Source: Flagellimonas profundi
GTDB taxonomy: Bacteria; Bacteroidota; Bacteroidia; Flavobacteriales; Flavobacteriaceae
DNA length: 64,000 nucleotides
Reading direction: 5' to 3'
Assembly (NCBI RefSeq): GCF_017313275.1
Contig: NZ_JAFLNM010000003.1
Coordinates: 1 to 64,000 of the forward strand
Positions 17,905 through 25,345 of this stretch are shown in pieces. The translations under genes and the position numbers were made by a program. Position 1 is the stretch's first letter. Every line of letters starts with the position of its first letter. The notes under the pieces are model-generated. The model was not told where the DNA came from. It was given only the letters and a program-made list of their open reading frames with translations, and searched no databases.

Positions 17905-17971
17905 ACTCTAAAACGAGTCCACTGGTTTGTTAAAGTTCATTTCCCCGTACTAAATAAATAGTTTACATTCT

Positions 17972-17990
17972 ACCGTTTATTTAAACTTTC
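17972..17990 (-). repeat. recurring island motif, inverted copy 2
   Basis: Minus strand reads GAAAGTTTAAATAAACGGT, ending 5 nt before the serine recombinase start codon. Confidence 0.6.
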
Positions 17991-17995
17991 AGGTT

Positions 17996-18604
17996 ATGGT
18001 TTTTGGATATGCACGGGTGAGTACCATGGAACAAAGTTTGGACCTTCAATTGGATGCACTGCTCAAAGAAGGGATTCCACAAAAGAACATTTACACAGAC
18101 AAAGTATCGAGCACCAAGGAAGTAAGGAAGAGCTTGAGCAAACTTTTAAAATGTGTGAGGGACGGAGACACCATTGTGGTTTGGAAACTTGATCGGTTGG
18201 CAAGGAGCTTGATACATTTTACCAATCTAATGGCAAAGTTGAAGGAAAAGGGAGTTCGTTTCAGAAGTATCACCGAACCCTTTATAGATACTACGGAGAA
18301 GTCTTCCCATTCAGAATTCATCATTAACATATTCGCTGCCTTGGCACAATTGGAAAGGGACATCATCATTGAACGCACCAAAGCAGGATTGGAATCAGCA
18401 AGACGAAGAGGAAAGATATTGGGAGCTCCAAAAGGATTAAGTAAGAAAAACCAACAAAAAGCTGTACTTTGTGAGGAGTATTTCAATGATGGCGTGTTGA
18501 CCGTAACTGAAATATGTGAACGGTTGAGAATTTCGAGAGCCACCTATTACAAGTATTTGCGACATAGGGGGCTATCAGGAAAGTTAAGATCATATAAAAG
18601 ATGA
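17996..18604 (+). CDS. serine recombinase (resolvase/invertase family)
   Basis: 202 aa. The catalytic domain starts YARVSTMEQSLDLQ with nucleophilic Ser at residue 9, and continues with the conserved arginines in WKLDRLARSL (about 62-71) and the E helix LAQLERDIIIERTKAGLESAR. The C-terminus has a helix-turn-helix (VTEICERLRISRATYYKYL) for DNA binding. Size and layout fit Tn3-type resolvases and Pin/Hin invertases, not the large serine integrases. It is the only recombinase in the island and could act on the nearby inverted motif copies. A 90-bp repeat begins inside its last codons. Confidence 0.92.
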   Translation: MVFGYARVSTMEQSLDLQLDALLKEGIPQKNIYTDKVSSTKEVRKSLSKLLKCVRDGDTIVVWKLDRLARSLIHFTNLMAKLKEKGVRFRSITEPFIDTTEKSSHSEFIINIFAALAQLERDIIIERTKAGLESARRRGKILGAPKGLSKKNQQKAVLCEEYFNDGVLTVTEICERLRISRATYYKYLRHRGLSGKLRSYKR

Positions 18605-18682
18605 TCAAACACATCGATAATATTCCATTTTGGGTGTATATAGACGAATTTCATACTTATATAAAAAGTTGCCAACAAGTTT
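18594..18682 (+). repeat. long direct repeat, copy A
   Basis: Starts in the last codons of the recombinase (ATAAAAGATGATCAAAC) and runs through GTTGCCAACAAG. Copy B at 20376-20464 matches it along its length, with near identity in the first 45 bp (one or two changes) and lower identity later. The two copies bracket the HxlR, VOC and lipoprotein genes. Confidence 0.75.
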
Positions 18683-18700
18683 GAAATCAAGCTTAAGCAA

Positions 18701-19012
18701 TTACTTTTGACAATCTTCAGAACCCCATTTATCTAAACTTATTAAAATATCTTTTAGTGACATACCCCTATCAGTTAAACTGTATTCAACTTTAGGAGGA
18801 ACAACAGGAAAGACTTTTCTGAAAATCAGCCCATCTTTTTCTAAATCTCGTACTGTTTGGGTAAACATTTTATTTGAAATTCCAGGAATTTTCTTTTGTA
18901 ATGTTCCAGAACGCAGACCCCCTTCCAATAAATGAAATAAAACTAAAGGCTTCCATTTTGTCCCTATTAAATTCATTGTATAATCTAATGGACAAACATT
19001 TTTTTTAGTCAT
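18701..19012 (-). CDS. HxlR family transcriptional regulator
   Basis: 103-aa winged helix-turn-helix protein of the HxlR/MarR-like family: CPLDYTMNLIGTKWKPLVLFHL, the recognition region LRSGTLQKKIPGISNKMFTQTVRDL, and the wing VEYSLTDRGMSL. The early Cys (CPLD) is the redox or aldehyde-sensing cysteine in several relatives. It is divergent from a VOC-family gene with a 121-nt intergenic region containing a palindrome, the normal layout for HxlR regulators that control the adjacent gene. Confidence 0.93.
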   Translation of the reverse strand: MTKKNVCPLDYTMNLIGTKWKPLVLFHLLEGGLRSGTLQKKIPGISNKMFTQTVRDLEKDGLIFRKVFPVVPPKVEYSLTDRGMSLKDILISLDKWGSEDCQK

Positions 19013-19066
19013 AAGTCAATATTTAAATAACTGTTTATCCATATTTTACTCGTTTAGGTAACTATA

Positions 19067-19115
19067 TCACTTATTAGTGAGTTATTGCCTATTGGACAAA
19101 TATAGACTAATTTTG
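19067..19115 (+). promoter_or_regulatory. VOC gene promoter with adjoining palindrome (probable HxlR operator)
   Basis: TCACT-TATT-AGTGA (19067-19080) is a perfect 5-bp-arm palindrome within a longer imperfect one extending to GGTAAC and GTTATTGCC. It directly abuts a promoter: TTG (19085-19087), 20 nt, TAATTTTG (19108-19115), with the ATG at 19134. Confidence 0.55.
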
Positions 19116-19133
19116 TAATCTAAAATAAATCTT

Positions 19134-19643
19134 ATGACAGTTAATAAAAATTATCCAAAATCATTTTCACACATTGGAATAACGGTTCCTGATATAAATG
19201 AAGCAGTGAAATTCTACTCAGAAGTAATGGGATGGTACGTAATTATGAAACCTTCCAATGTCAAAAAAGAAAGTGATACAGCTATTGGACAAATGTGTAT
19301 TGACGTTTTTGGAGACGAATGGTCTGAATTCGAAATTGCTCATTTGGCGACTTCTGACGGAATTGGGATTGAGCTTTTCTCCTTCCCGCACGGAATAAAA
19401 GAAGCGCCTGAATTCAATCCTTTCAATACAGGACTTTTTCATTTTTGTGTGCAAGACCCCAATATTGAGGAATTGATTGATAAAATTTTGTCTTATGGTG
19501 GAAAACAGAGAATGCCAATTAGAGAATACTATCCAAATGACAAGCCTTATAAAATGTGCTATGTAGAAGACCCGTTCGGAATTGTTTTTGAAATCTATAC
19601 CCATAGTTATGAATTGACATATTCCTCTGGTGCATATTCATAA
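19134..19643 (+). CDS. VOC (glyoxalase/bleomycin-resistance) family protein
   Basis: 169 aa, one vicinal-oxygen-chelate domain in two beta-alpha-beta-beta-beta modules: FSHIGITVPDINEAVKFYSEVMGW at the start supplies the first metal His, LFHFCVQDPNIEELIDKI the second, and YVEDPFGIVFEIYTHSYE the C-terminal Glu. Such proteins are lactoylglutathione lyases, dioxygenases or drug-binding proteins. Control by the divergent HxlR regulator suggests an inducible detoxification role, possibly toward aldehydes; the substrate is unknown. Confidence 0.88.
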   Translation: MTVNKNYPKSFSHIGITVPDINEAVKFYSEVMGWYVIMKPSNVKKESDTAIGQMCIDVFGDEWSEFEIAHLATSDGIGIELFSFPHGIKEAPEFNPFNTGLFHFCVQDPNIEELIDKILSYGGKQRMPIREYYPNDKPYKMCYVEDPFGIVFEIYTHSYELTYSSGAYS

Positions 19644-19652
19644 AAAAATCAG

Positions 19653-19790
19653 TTGGCAACAACGTGTATAAGCAATAACGGTTTGGGTACCAATCTAAAC
19701 CGTTATTTCGTTTCAATAAAGTATATTGTAATCTGAAAAGTAGTTGCTTAAATCCGCTACTGCTCATACACAAGACCGTTACCAAAGTTC
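19653..19790 (+). repeat. large imperfect palindrome (cassette-boundary-like)
   Basis: Starts TTGGCAACAACGTGTATAAGC and ends GCTCATACACAAGACCGTTACCAAAG; the arms pair as GTGTAT with ATACAC and TTGGCAAC with GTTACCAA. An inner GGTTTGGGTACC region also folds. It is followed at once by the recurring motif at 19785. The shape resembles integron attC-type sites, though the canonical core consensus is not met. Confidence 0.5.
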
Positions 19791-19802
19791 AAAAAAATGA
19801 TG
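19785..19802 (+). repeat. recurring island motif (variant)
   Basis: AAGTTCAAAAAAATGATG, the motif following the palindrome end CCGTTACCA; the second half is degenerate. Confidence 0.45.
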
Positions 19803-19863
19803 TGATGCAGGTCATTGTTTTTTCTAAACTCCGAAAATATTTTTATCAAATAATAACGGTAAA

Positions 19864-20247
19864 ATGTCTCGGAGGTTTTTCACATACATGGCTGTAGCAT
19901 TCATAGCTTTATTCGCCTTTTCCAATTGTAGTGGCGATGACTCATTTGAATTTTCACCAGACCCTACATGTGGTCGAAATATCAACTTCATCGTTGAAGT
20001 AATACCCCAAGGAGCTGGAATTGTCACTAGATCCGAATATGTCAATTCATTTGGGCTAAACGGGTTAATGCCCTTTCAGGTTATCGAATACTTTGCCATT
20101 CCTACAGATGGGTATCAGTTCATAAAATGGGACTTGGCTCCAATAGCGGATAGGGAAGAAAATCCCATTTCCTTGATTCCTTGTGATATAAACCCTGTTT
20201 ATACCACTATAAGGATTAAGGCCATTTTTGAAATCATAGAAGAATAA
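19864..20247 (+). CDS. small predicted lipoprotein, unknown function
   Basis: 127 aa. Signal sequence FTYMAVAFIALFAFSNCSGDD with lipobox-like SNC (Cys about 22), then a small beta-rich domain with two further Cys (PTCGRNIN and IPCDINP) and a GYQFIKWDLAP segment like bacterial InlB-type repeat domains. Expected to be anchored in the outer membrane or periplasm. I recognise no family beyond this. It lies between a cassette-like palindrome and long direct repeat copy B. Confidence 0.65.
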   Translation: MSRRFFTYMAVAFIALFAFSNCSGDDSFEFSPDPTCGRNINFIVEVIPQGAGIVTRSEYVNSFGLNGLMPFQVIEYFAIPTDGYQFIKWDLAPIADREENPISLIPCDINPVYTTIRIKAIFEIIEE

Positions 20248-20354
20248 TCGAATGCTCGTCCTGTAGTTGTGAAAATCATTTGGGAAAGGTATCGTCAATT
20301 CCAAATTTCCAAAAACTCAATTACCTTCCTTGGACTATAGGATACAAAGCGTCA

Positions 20355-20372
20355 AAGTTCAACTAAACGATT
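20355..20372 (+). repeat. recurring island motif
   Basis: AAGTTCAACTAAACGATT, one change from the commonest form (AAGTTCAAATAAACGATT). Confidence 0.65.
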
Positions 20373-20375
20373 CCA

Positions 20376-20464
20376 ATAAAAGATGATCAAACACATCGAT
20401 AATACTCCATTTTGGGTTTATAAAGATGTATTTTATACTTAATAAAAAGTTAGCCACAAGCTAA
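20376..20464 (+). repeat. long direct repeat, copy B
   Basis: Matches copy A at 18594, including the last codons of the recombinase, and ends GTTAGCCACAAGCT. It could be the scar of a recombinase-linked insertion. The next ORF begins right at its end. Confidence 0.75.
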
Positions 20465-21010
20465 ATGACCGCTAAGACAATACACGAAATAGACAAAACT
20501 AGGAGGCTCAAATTGACAGCTGGACAAAAGTTCTGGCATTATTTTTTGGCAATTGGATTTGTGGCTGTAGGACTTATCAGCTTTTATTTGTTTTTGGAAT
20601 CGAAGTATGATGAGAATTATATTAGGGCGAGAACAGGAAATCAGATTTTGGGTTCGGTAATTTTTTGGATTTCACTAGCACTTGTGGTTTTCATTATAAA
20701 AAAAAGACGCCTGCGTTTTAGACAAATTGATGTTTCTCTTTCTGAAAATGAGTTTAAAGAAAAAATGCAGCTAATTGCGGAAAAAGAAAATTGGACTTTA
20801 TCAAATAACAATAAAAGGTTCGCAATTTTTTACAACGGTTCCATGTGGACTTGGGGACTTAAAATGACTGTTCTGCGATTTGAAAAATACATTCTGGCGA
20901 ATAGTATTTGTGACTTGGATTCAAGAGTATCAATTTTAAATGAAAACGAGCGGAACATAAAAAAACTGGAAAGGGGCCTAAAAAAAGCCCGTGGCAAACA
21001 AGGGCTATAA
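20465..21010 (+). CDS. membrane protein of unknown function
   Basis: 181 aa with two membrane helices (about residues 26-46 and 62-78) and a soluble C-terminal domain (about 90-181) rich in Lys/Glu. No recognised family. It follows direct-repeat copy B and ends 91 nt before the next recurring motif, so it looks like one unit of the cassette-like series. A+T-rich codon use sets it apart from the flanking core genes. Confidence 0.6.
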   Translation: MTAKTIHEIDKTRRLKLTAGQKFWHYFLAIGFVAVGLISFYLFLESKYDENYIRARTGNQILGSVIFWISLALVVFIIKKRRLRFRQIDVSLSENEFKEKMQLIAEKENWTLSNNNKRFAIFYNGSMWTWGLKMTVLRFEKYILANSICDLDSRVSILNENERNIKKLERGLKKARGKQGL

Positions 21011-21100
21011 TTCATTGCTGTTTTTGGCTAACTTTAAACTTATTAACCTTTAACATGGCTGGATTTATCCGCAACGAAATCATAGCCTTGACCGTTACTA

Positions 21101-21118
21101 AAGTTCAAATAAACGATT
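21101..21118 (+). repeat. recurring island motif
   Basis: AAGTTCAAATAAACGATT, preceded by ACCGTTACTA as at the palindrome end at 19778; commonest form of the motif. Confidence 0.7.
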
Positions 21119-21165
21119 GGCAAGATTAATCTTATAAAAAACAAACATGACCAGGATAAATAAAA

Positions 21166-21504
21166 ATGATTGTATCTAACATTGGAATAGTAACTGTTAT
21201 CACCATTTTATTATTTGGACTTCCAATATTGTGGAGTGCCAAAAAGAAGGGTCTTTGGAGTTCATTCAGTTTTGTTGGGCTTTTAAAATCATTGAATATT
21301 TCACTTTTGATACAAGTAATTGTTGGGCTAATTTTAATACTTGTGACTTGGTTATGGAATTTAACAGAGTTTGAAATTCCTAGTTTGTTAGGCGGGACAA
21401 CATACACCTATTTGATAATCGGTTTAATGATTTATTTGCCAACATTGGTTGTGTTGAATTTATTAAACTTATTATTTAAAAATATCTCAAATAAAAAACA
21501 ATAG
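21166..21504 (+). CDS. small membrane protein of unknown function
   Basis: 112 aa with three predicted membrane helices (about residues 3-22, 43-62 and 80-102); LPILWSAKKKGLWSSFSF separates the first two. No family recognised. It sits between two recurring motifs (21101 and 21520) as a single-gene unit. Confidence 0.6.
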   Translation: MIVSNIGIVTVITILLFGLPILWSAKKKGLWSSFSFVGLLKSLNISLLIQVIVGLILILVTWLWNLTEFEIPSLLGGTTYTYLIIGLMIYLPTLVVLNLLNLLFKNISNKKQ

Positions 21505-21519
21505 AAGTCTAGGCCTTTA

Positions 21520-21537
21520 TAGTTCAAATAAACGATT
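21520..21537 (+). repeat. recurring island motif
   Basis: TAGTTCAAATAAACGATT, 16 nt after the preceding stop codon. Confidence 0.7.
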
Positions 21538-21567
21538 GCCAACACTGAATAAATTGATTAAGCAAAA

Positions 21568-21891
21568 ATGGTCTATCTGATTATCGCTTTGTGTATTTCT
21601 TATTTCTTTTGGGTTTATATTTCGAACGCTGATTTGAAAATTGACAGAATTAAATCCTATTTGGAGAAAAGAGAATTGAAATATGTTAGCCACACAAAAG
21701 TGCGGAAATCTACTTTTCCGAAATTTGATATTGGAGAAAATTTATTTACATGGTTGTTTTTTCGAAAGCATCAATATGAAGTTATAGCATCAGGGGTAAA
21801 AGGTGAAACAAAGAATATATATGTGGTCTTCTATCAAACCACCACTTTCTTTTATAAAAATAGAGTGTTTTATGATTTGCCCTTAAAATAG
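21568..21891 (+). CDS. small protein with one membrane helix, unknown function
   Basis: 107 aa: an N-terminal helix (MVYLIIALCISYFFWVYI), then a basic region and a domain with GENLFTWLFFRKHQYEVIAS. No family recognised. The stop codon TAG is the first part of the next recurring motif, so gene and repeat abut exactly as in a gene cassette. Confidence 0.6.
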   Translation: MVYLIIALCISYFFWVYISNADLKIDRIKSYLEKRELKYVSHTKVRKSTFPKFDIGENLFTWLFFRKHQYEVIASGVKGETKNIYVVFYQTTTFFYKNRVFYDLPLK

Positions 21892-21906
21892 TTCAATTAA
21901 ACGATT
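21889..21906 (+). repeat. recurring island motif
   Basis: TAGTTCAATTAAACGATT, overlapping the stop codon of the preceding ORF. Confidence 0.65.
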
Positions 21907-21940
21907 GTGAAGGCATTCTAATGAATAATTAGGCTAACCA

Positions 21941-22582
21941 TTGAAAAAAATTGTATTAATATTAATACTTGCCAATTTGTTTTATATGTGCGAAACAAAA
22001 AAGGTGAAAGCGGAATTCAAAAAAACTGAATTCTATTATCCTCGAGTTTCATATTTTAAAACGGATTCTTCTCTGACAGAAATATATCTGGATTCAATAA
22101 AAAACTACGGCGAACTTATTAAAGCAACAGAACAAATTGCTTGCGCTGGTAAAGCACCTTTACTAAAATTCAGCACCGACTCAACCGAATTTAATTTGAT
22201 TGTTTACAAAGAATGCACCAATAGAATGGATATTGTTGATTATCATTTAAGTAATGTTATATCAATTCAAAAGGATTCAATAATTATAAACGACGAAATC
22301 GAAATGGGATTTGACAGTTTACAGCCAATATTGCGAAATCACATACTAAATCCGAATCAAGAATTTAACTATTCGAAAAGTGTAGATAAAGCATTAGTCT
22401 TTTATTATCAAGACAGTTTAGTTTCTGCGAAAAAAATAAAATACCAACTCATTAAAATAACAAAGGCATTCAATGAGCTGAATAGAAAAAATGGAGATAG
22501 TCTTCCTTTGAAAATTAAATTGAGTGAACATCCATATATTAGAATTCTAAATCCACCGACACCTGATGAAGAATCTAAGTAA
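21941..22582 (+). CDS. predicted lipoprotein, unknown function (TTG start)
   Basis: 213 aa starting at TTG, required to include a plausible signal sequence (KKIVLILILANLFYMCETKK, lipobox-like YMC). No ATG lies nearby upstream in frame. The mature part is rich in Asn, Lys and Asp without membrane segments. No family recognised. Again one gene between two copies of the recurring motif. Confidence 0.55.
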   Translation: MKKIVLILILANLFYMCETKKVKAEFKKTEFYYPRVSYFKTDSSLTEIYLDSIKNYGELIKATEQIACAGKAPLLKFSTDSTEFNLIVYKECTNRMDIVDYHLSNVISIQKDSIIINDEIEMGFDSLQPILRNHILNPNQEFNYSKSVDKALVFYYQDSLVSAKKIKYQLIKITKAFNELNRKNGDSLPLKIKLSEHPYIRILNPPTPDEESK

Positions 22583-22585
22583 TAA

Positions 22586-22603
22586 AAGTTTAAATAAACC
22601 ATT
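22586..22603 (+). repeat. recurring island motif (variant)
   Basis: AAGTTTAAATAAACCATT, 3 nt after the preceding stop codon; two changes from the commonest form. Confidence 0.6.
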
Positions 22604-22682
22604 CTTATTCTCTTCAACACAACTATTCCTATGGTTCATCCTAATTCCATAAAAACCATATCTTTAGAGAAACCAACCTCTA

Positions 22683-23429
22683 ATGATCAAGTTCTTTAGA
22701 AAAATCCGCCAAAACTTACTTTCAGAAGGCAAAACAGGAAAATACCTTAAATATGCCATTGGAGAAATAGTTCTTGTCGTTATTGGAATTTTGCTTGCGC
22801 TTCAACTTAATAATCTTAATGAGTCTAAGAAAGAGCGCATTTATGAAATCAAAATGTTGAATGAGGTAAAGCTAGCATTACAAAATGATATATCCTATTA
22901 TAGAAGAATGGTAAGTCGAATGAGTATATTAGATTCTTCTGCAACTCATCTTATTTCATTGGCTTATAACAAGAGAACATTTCAAGATTCCCTATACATA
23001 AAAGCAGATAATCAAGGTAGATGGTTTAAATTAAAAACTGGTATTGCATACCGATTTAATTCTGGTCCCTACCAAGCGATTAAATCCTCTGGAATGGACA
23101 AAATATCGAATGACTCACTTCGAAACTTACTTGTTAATTTTTATGATTTCGAGTTACCTCGACATATGGAAATTACTAAATGGTACGACAGAGAATATGA
23201 AGCTCATATTACTAAACTTGACTCTTTTCTTGGACCCTCTGAAATTATAGAGAAGAACGGTGATTTTGAGATTGTAAGAAAGTTTCCTGATGATCTATTT
23301 AAACGTCAAGAATTTATCGAATTGATTGGTCAAATTAGGAAAAGGGCTCGATTTGTTGGAAATTATGTTGAGAGTATAGTTCCAAATATGGAAAATATAG
23401 TTGAAAAAATAGAAGGTGAAATTAAATAA
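22683..23429 (+). CDS. DUF6090 family protein
   Basis: 248 aa. The N-terminus IKFFRKIRQNLLSEGKTGK followed by the helix YAIGEIVLVVIGILLALQLNN is the signature of the DUF6090 family, common and often multicopy in Flavobacteriia; the rest is a helical soluble domain, probably periplasmic. Function unknown. It is the last small gene of the array before the MFS transporter. Confidence 0.85.
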   Translation: MIKFFRKIRQNLLSEGKTGKYLKYAIGEIVLVVIGILLALQLNNLNESKKERIYEIKMLNEVKLALQNDISYYRRMVSRMSILDSSATHLISLAYNKRTFQDSLYIKADNQGRWFKLKTGIAYRFNSGPYQAIKSSGMDKISNDSLRNLLVNFYDFELPRHMEITKWYDREYEAHITKLDSFLGPSEIIEKNGDFEIVRKFPDDLFKRQEFIELIGQIRKRARFVGNYVESIVPNMENIVEKIEGEIK

Positions 23430-23435
23430 TAACGA

Positions 23436-23575
23436 AAGCACAACAATGGCCATAAGTAATTGCTTGTTCTCGCCTACTTCTGAAAATCCTCGCGGACTTT
23501 CTATCTGTGATTTATTTGTTGAATCAGTTGCTTAAACACGCAACTAATCTTATACAATCACGTTAAGTGAAAGCT
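23436..23575 (+). repeat. imperfect palindrome (cassette-boundary-like)
   Basis: The left arm CATAAGTAATTGC pairs with the right arm GCAACTAATCTTATAC (complement GTATAAGATTAGTTGC) around an inner fold. Similar in plan to the element at 19653, it separates the DUF6090 gene from the MFS gene. Confidence 0.4.
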
Positions 23576-23588
23576 TTAAAAAGAAAAA

Positions 23589-25103
23589 ATGACAAACAAC
23601 ATTAAACTCGGACTTAAAGAGAATTGGAAACAGTTTACACTTTTGGTAATAGTGAACGGATTTGTGGGCGGAATGATCGGAATGGAACGCTCCATCTTTC
23701 CACAGTTTGCAGAATTAGAGTTTGGTGTTGCTTCTAAAACAGCCATTCTTTCATTCATTACAGCATTTGGAATTACTAAAGCCATAGCCAATTATTACAC
23801 AGGACGACTTGCTAATAAATTCGGACGTAAAAATTTACTTCTATTTGGCTGGCTAATTGCAATTCCTATCCCGTTTATGCTTATTTACGCGCACAATTGG
23901 AGTTTCGTGATTTTAGCAAATGTGCTATTGGGAATTAGTCAAGGTTTAACTTGGAGCAGTACTGTAGTGATGAAAATTGACCTCGTTGGCGAGAAAGACC
24001 GTGGTTTTGCCATGGGGTTAAACGAATTTGCAGGTTATTTTGCAGTTGGAATCGTCGCTTTTTTGACAGGATATATTGCCAACACCTATGGTATTACCCC
24101 TTATCCATTTTACATTGGAATTTTCATTTCTATTATCGGTTTTATTTTGACAGCCTTGTGGGTTAAGGACACAAGAGTGTTTGCACATAAAGAAAGTGTT
24201 ACAGATAATACCCCACAGCTCGACAATGTATTTTGGGAGACGACTTTTAAAAACAAGACTTTGAGTTCAGTTACACAGGCAGGACTTGTCAATAACCTGA
24301 ATGATGGTATGATTTGGGGATTGCTTCCTATTGTTCTCATGTCTCTGAACTATAATAATGAAAATATAGGTGTTGTTACAGCTATTTACCCAACAGTTTG
24401 GGGAATAGGTCAGCTATTCACAGGAAAAATGTCTGACCATTACTCAAAAAAGGCAATGCTGTTTTGGGGAATGTTTTTACAGGGTTTAGCCATTTTACTT
24501 ATTCCATTCAGTAGTGGCTTTTATATATTGTCATTGATTTCGGCAATTTTAGGTTTAGGAACAGCTTTGGTTTATCCAACTTTTCTTTCCACCATTGCCT
24601 CTGCAACAAGCCCAAGGCAACGAGCTGAAAGCATTGGTTCCTTTAGGCTTTGGAGGGATTTAGGGTATGCATTTGGTGCAATTTTATCTGGAATCACAGC
24701 TGACTTACTCGGAATATCATTTGCCATATTTTTGATTGGTGGTCTAACAATCATTTCCTCCCTCATCATTAAATTCCGCATGCCTGAACAAATAAAATCC
24801 ATCAAAGAATGTATTGAAGTTGAAGAAGTAAAAAAGGCAATTAAAGCGAACAAGAAGATTCAAATCATTGACGTAAGAAACAAGGAAGAATACGAACAAG
24901 CGCACATTCCAAATGCATTGAACATTTCACTACAAGAATTGAAATACAAAATTTCCCAACTTGACAAGAATGTTCAATTTGTAATTGCTTGCGGAAAAGG
25001 TGGAGGACGCTCAGCAGACGGAGCAAAATTGTTGAAAGAATTTGGACTAAATGCAATTTGGCTTTGTGGAGGAACAAATAAATGGTTGAAAATTGAAAAG
25101 TAA
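23589..25103 (+). CDS. MFS transporter fused to a rhodanese domain
   Basis: 504 aa. Residues 1-400 form a 12-helix major facilitator with the loop motif GRLANKFGRKN between helices 2 and 3 and its echo GKMSDHYSKK at 6-7. Residues about 405-504 are a rhodanese domain: IIDVRNKEEYEQAHIPNALNI and the active-site loop IACGKGGGRS with catalytic Cys. Rhodaneses carry persulfide sulfur, so the transporter may move a sulfur, cyanide, arsenic or related compound that the domain processes at the membrane. Both parts are complete and in one frame. It is the last gene of the island. Confidence 0.9.
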   Translation: MTNNIKLGLKENWKQFTLLVIVNGFVGGMIGMERSIFPQFAELEFGVASKTAILSFITAFGITKAIANYYTGRLANKFGRKNLLLFGWLIAIPIPFMLIYAHNWSFVILANVLLGISQGLTWSSTVVMKIDLVGEKDRGFAMGLNEFAGYFAVGIVAFLTGYIANTYGITPYPFYIGIFISIIGFILTALWVKDTRVFAHKESVTDNTPQLDNVFWETTFKNKTLSSVTQAGLVNNLNDGMIWGLLPIVLMSLNYNNENIGVVTAIYPTVWGIGQLFTGKMSDHYSKKAMLFWGMFLQGLAILLIPFSSGFYILSLISAILGLGTALVYPTFLSTIASATSPRQRAESIGSFRLWRDLGYAFGAILSGITADLLGISFAIFLIGGLTIISSLIIKFRMPEQIKSIKECIEVEEVKKAIKANKKIQIIDVRNKEEYEQAHIPNALNISLQELKYKISQLDKNVQFVIACGKGGGRSADGAKLLKEFGLNAIWLCGGTNKWLKIEK

Positions 25104-25172
25104 AAAGCCAGCACCTAGCAAAGGGTATAGTTCATGCCCTTCGGGACACGCACCATACCCAAGCCGTTATCA
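25104..25172 (+). repeat. strong imperfect hairpin after the MFS gene (cassette-boundary-like)
   Basis: GGGTATAGTTCATGCCC, loop TTCG, GGACACGCACCATACCC: the arms pair over 17 positions with few mismatches, and outer bases CCTAGCAAA/CCGTTATCAAAG extend it. It is followed by the recurring motif. A terminator role for the MFS gene is possible too. Confidence 0.55.
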
Positions 25173-25190
25173 AAGTTCAAAATAAAGGAT
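25173..25190 (+). repeat. recurring island motif (variant)
   Basis: AAGTTCAAAATAAAGGAT, directly after CCGTTATCA, as at 19785 and 21101. Confidence 0.5.
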
Positions 25191-25263
25191 AACTTATCGT
25201 TTCAATCCCAACCATTTATGACGCTTTAATTATATTTGAAATAACGAAAGTATTTCAACCATA

Positions 25264-25300
25264 AAAGTTCACAAATCGTCAACATTAAAGTGTGAACTTT
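25264..25300. repeat. perfect inverted repeat near the right island end
   Basis: AAAGTTCACA (25264-25273) and TGTGAACTTT (25291-25300), 10-bp perfect arms that share the AAAGTTCA core of the island motif; a similar inverted pair (TGAACTTT/AAAGTTCA) lies near the left end at 17896-17939. Confidence 0.55.
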
Positions 25301-25345
25301 CGCAGGATATTGATAAATACTGGGCTGATGAGCAAAGGTTCTGAA

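Noticed and set aside
17996-18604. Serine recombinase as a tRNA-targeting integrase
   Set aside because: It is a small resolvase/invertase type; tRNA 3' end insertion is typical of tyrosine integrases, so it is reported only as a resident recombinase.
19864-23429. Reading the repeated motif as a CRISPR array
   Set aside because: The copies are 0.35-2.6 kb apart with ORFs between them, not regular spacers, and no cas genes are present.
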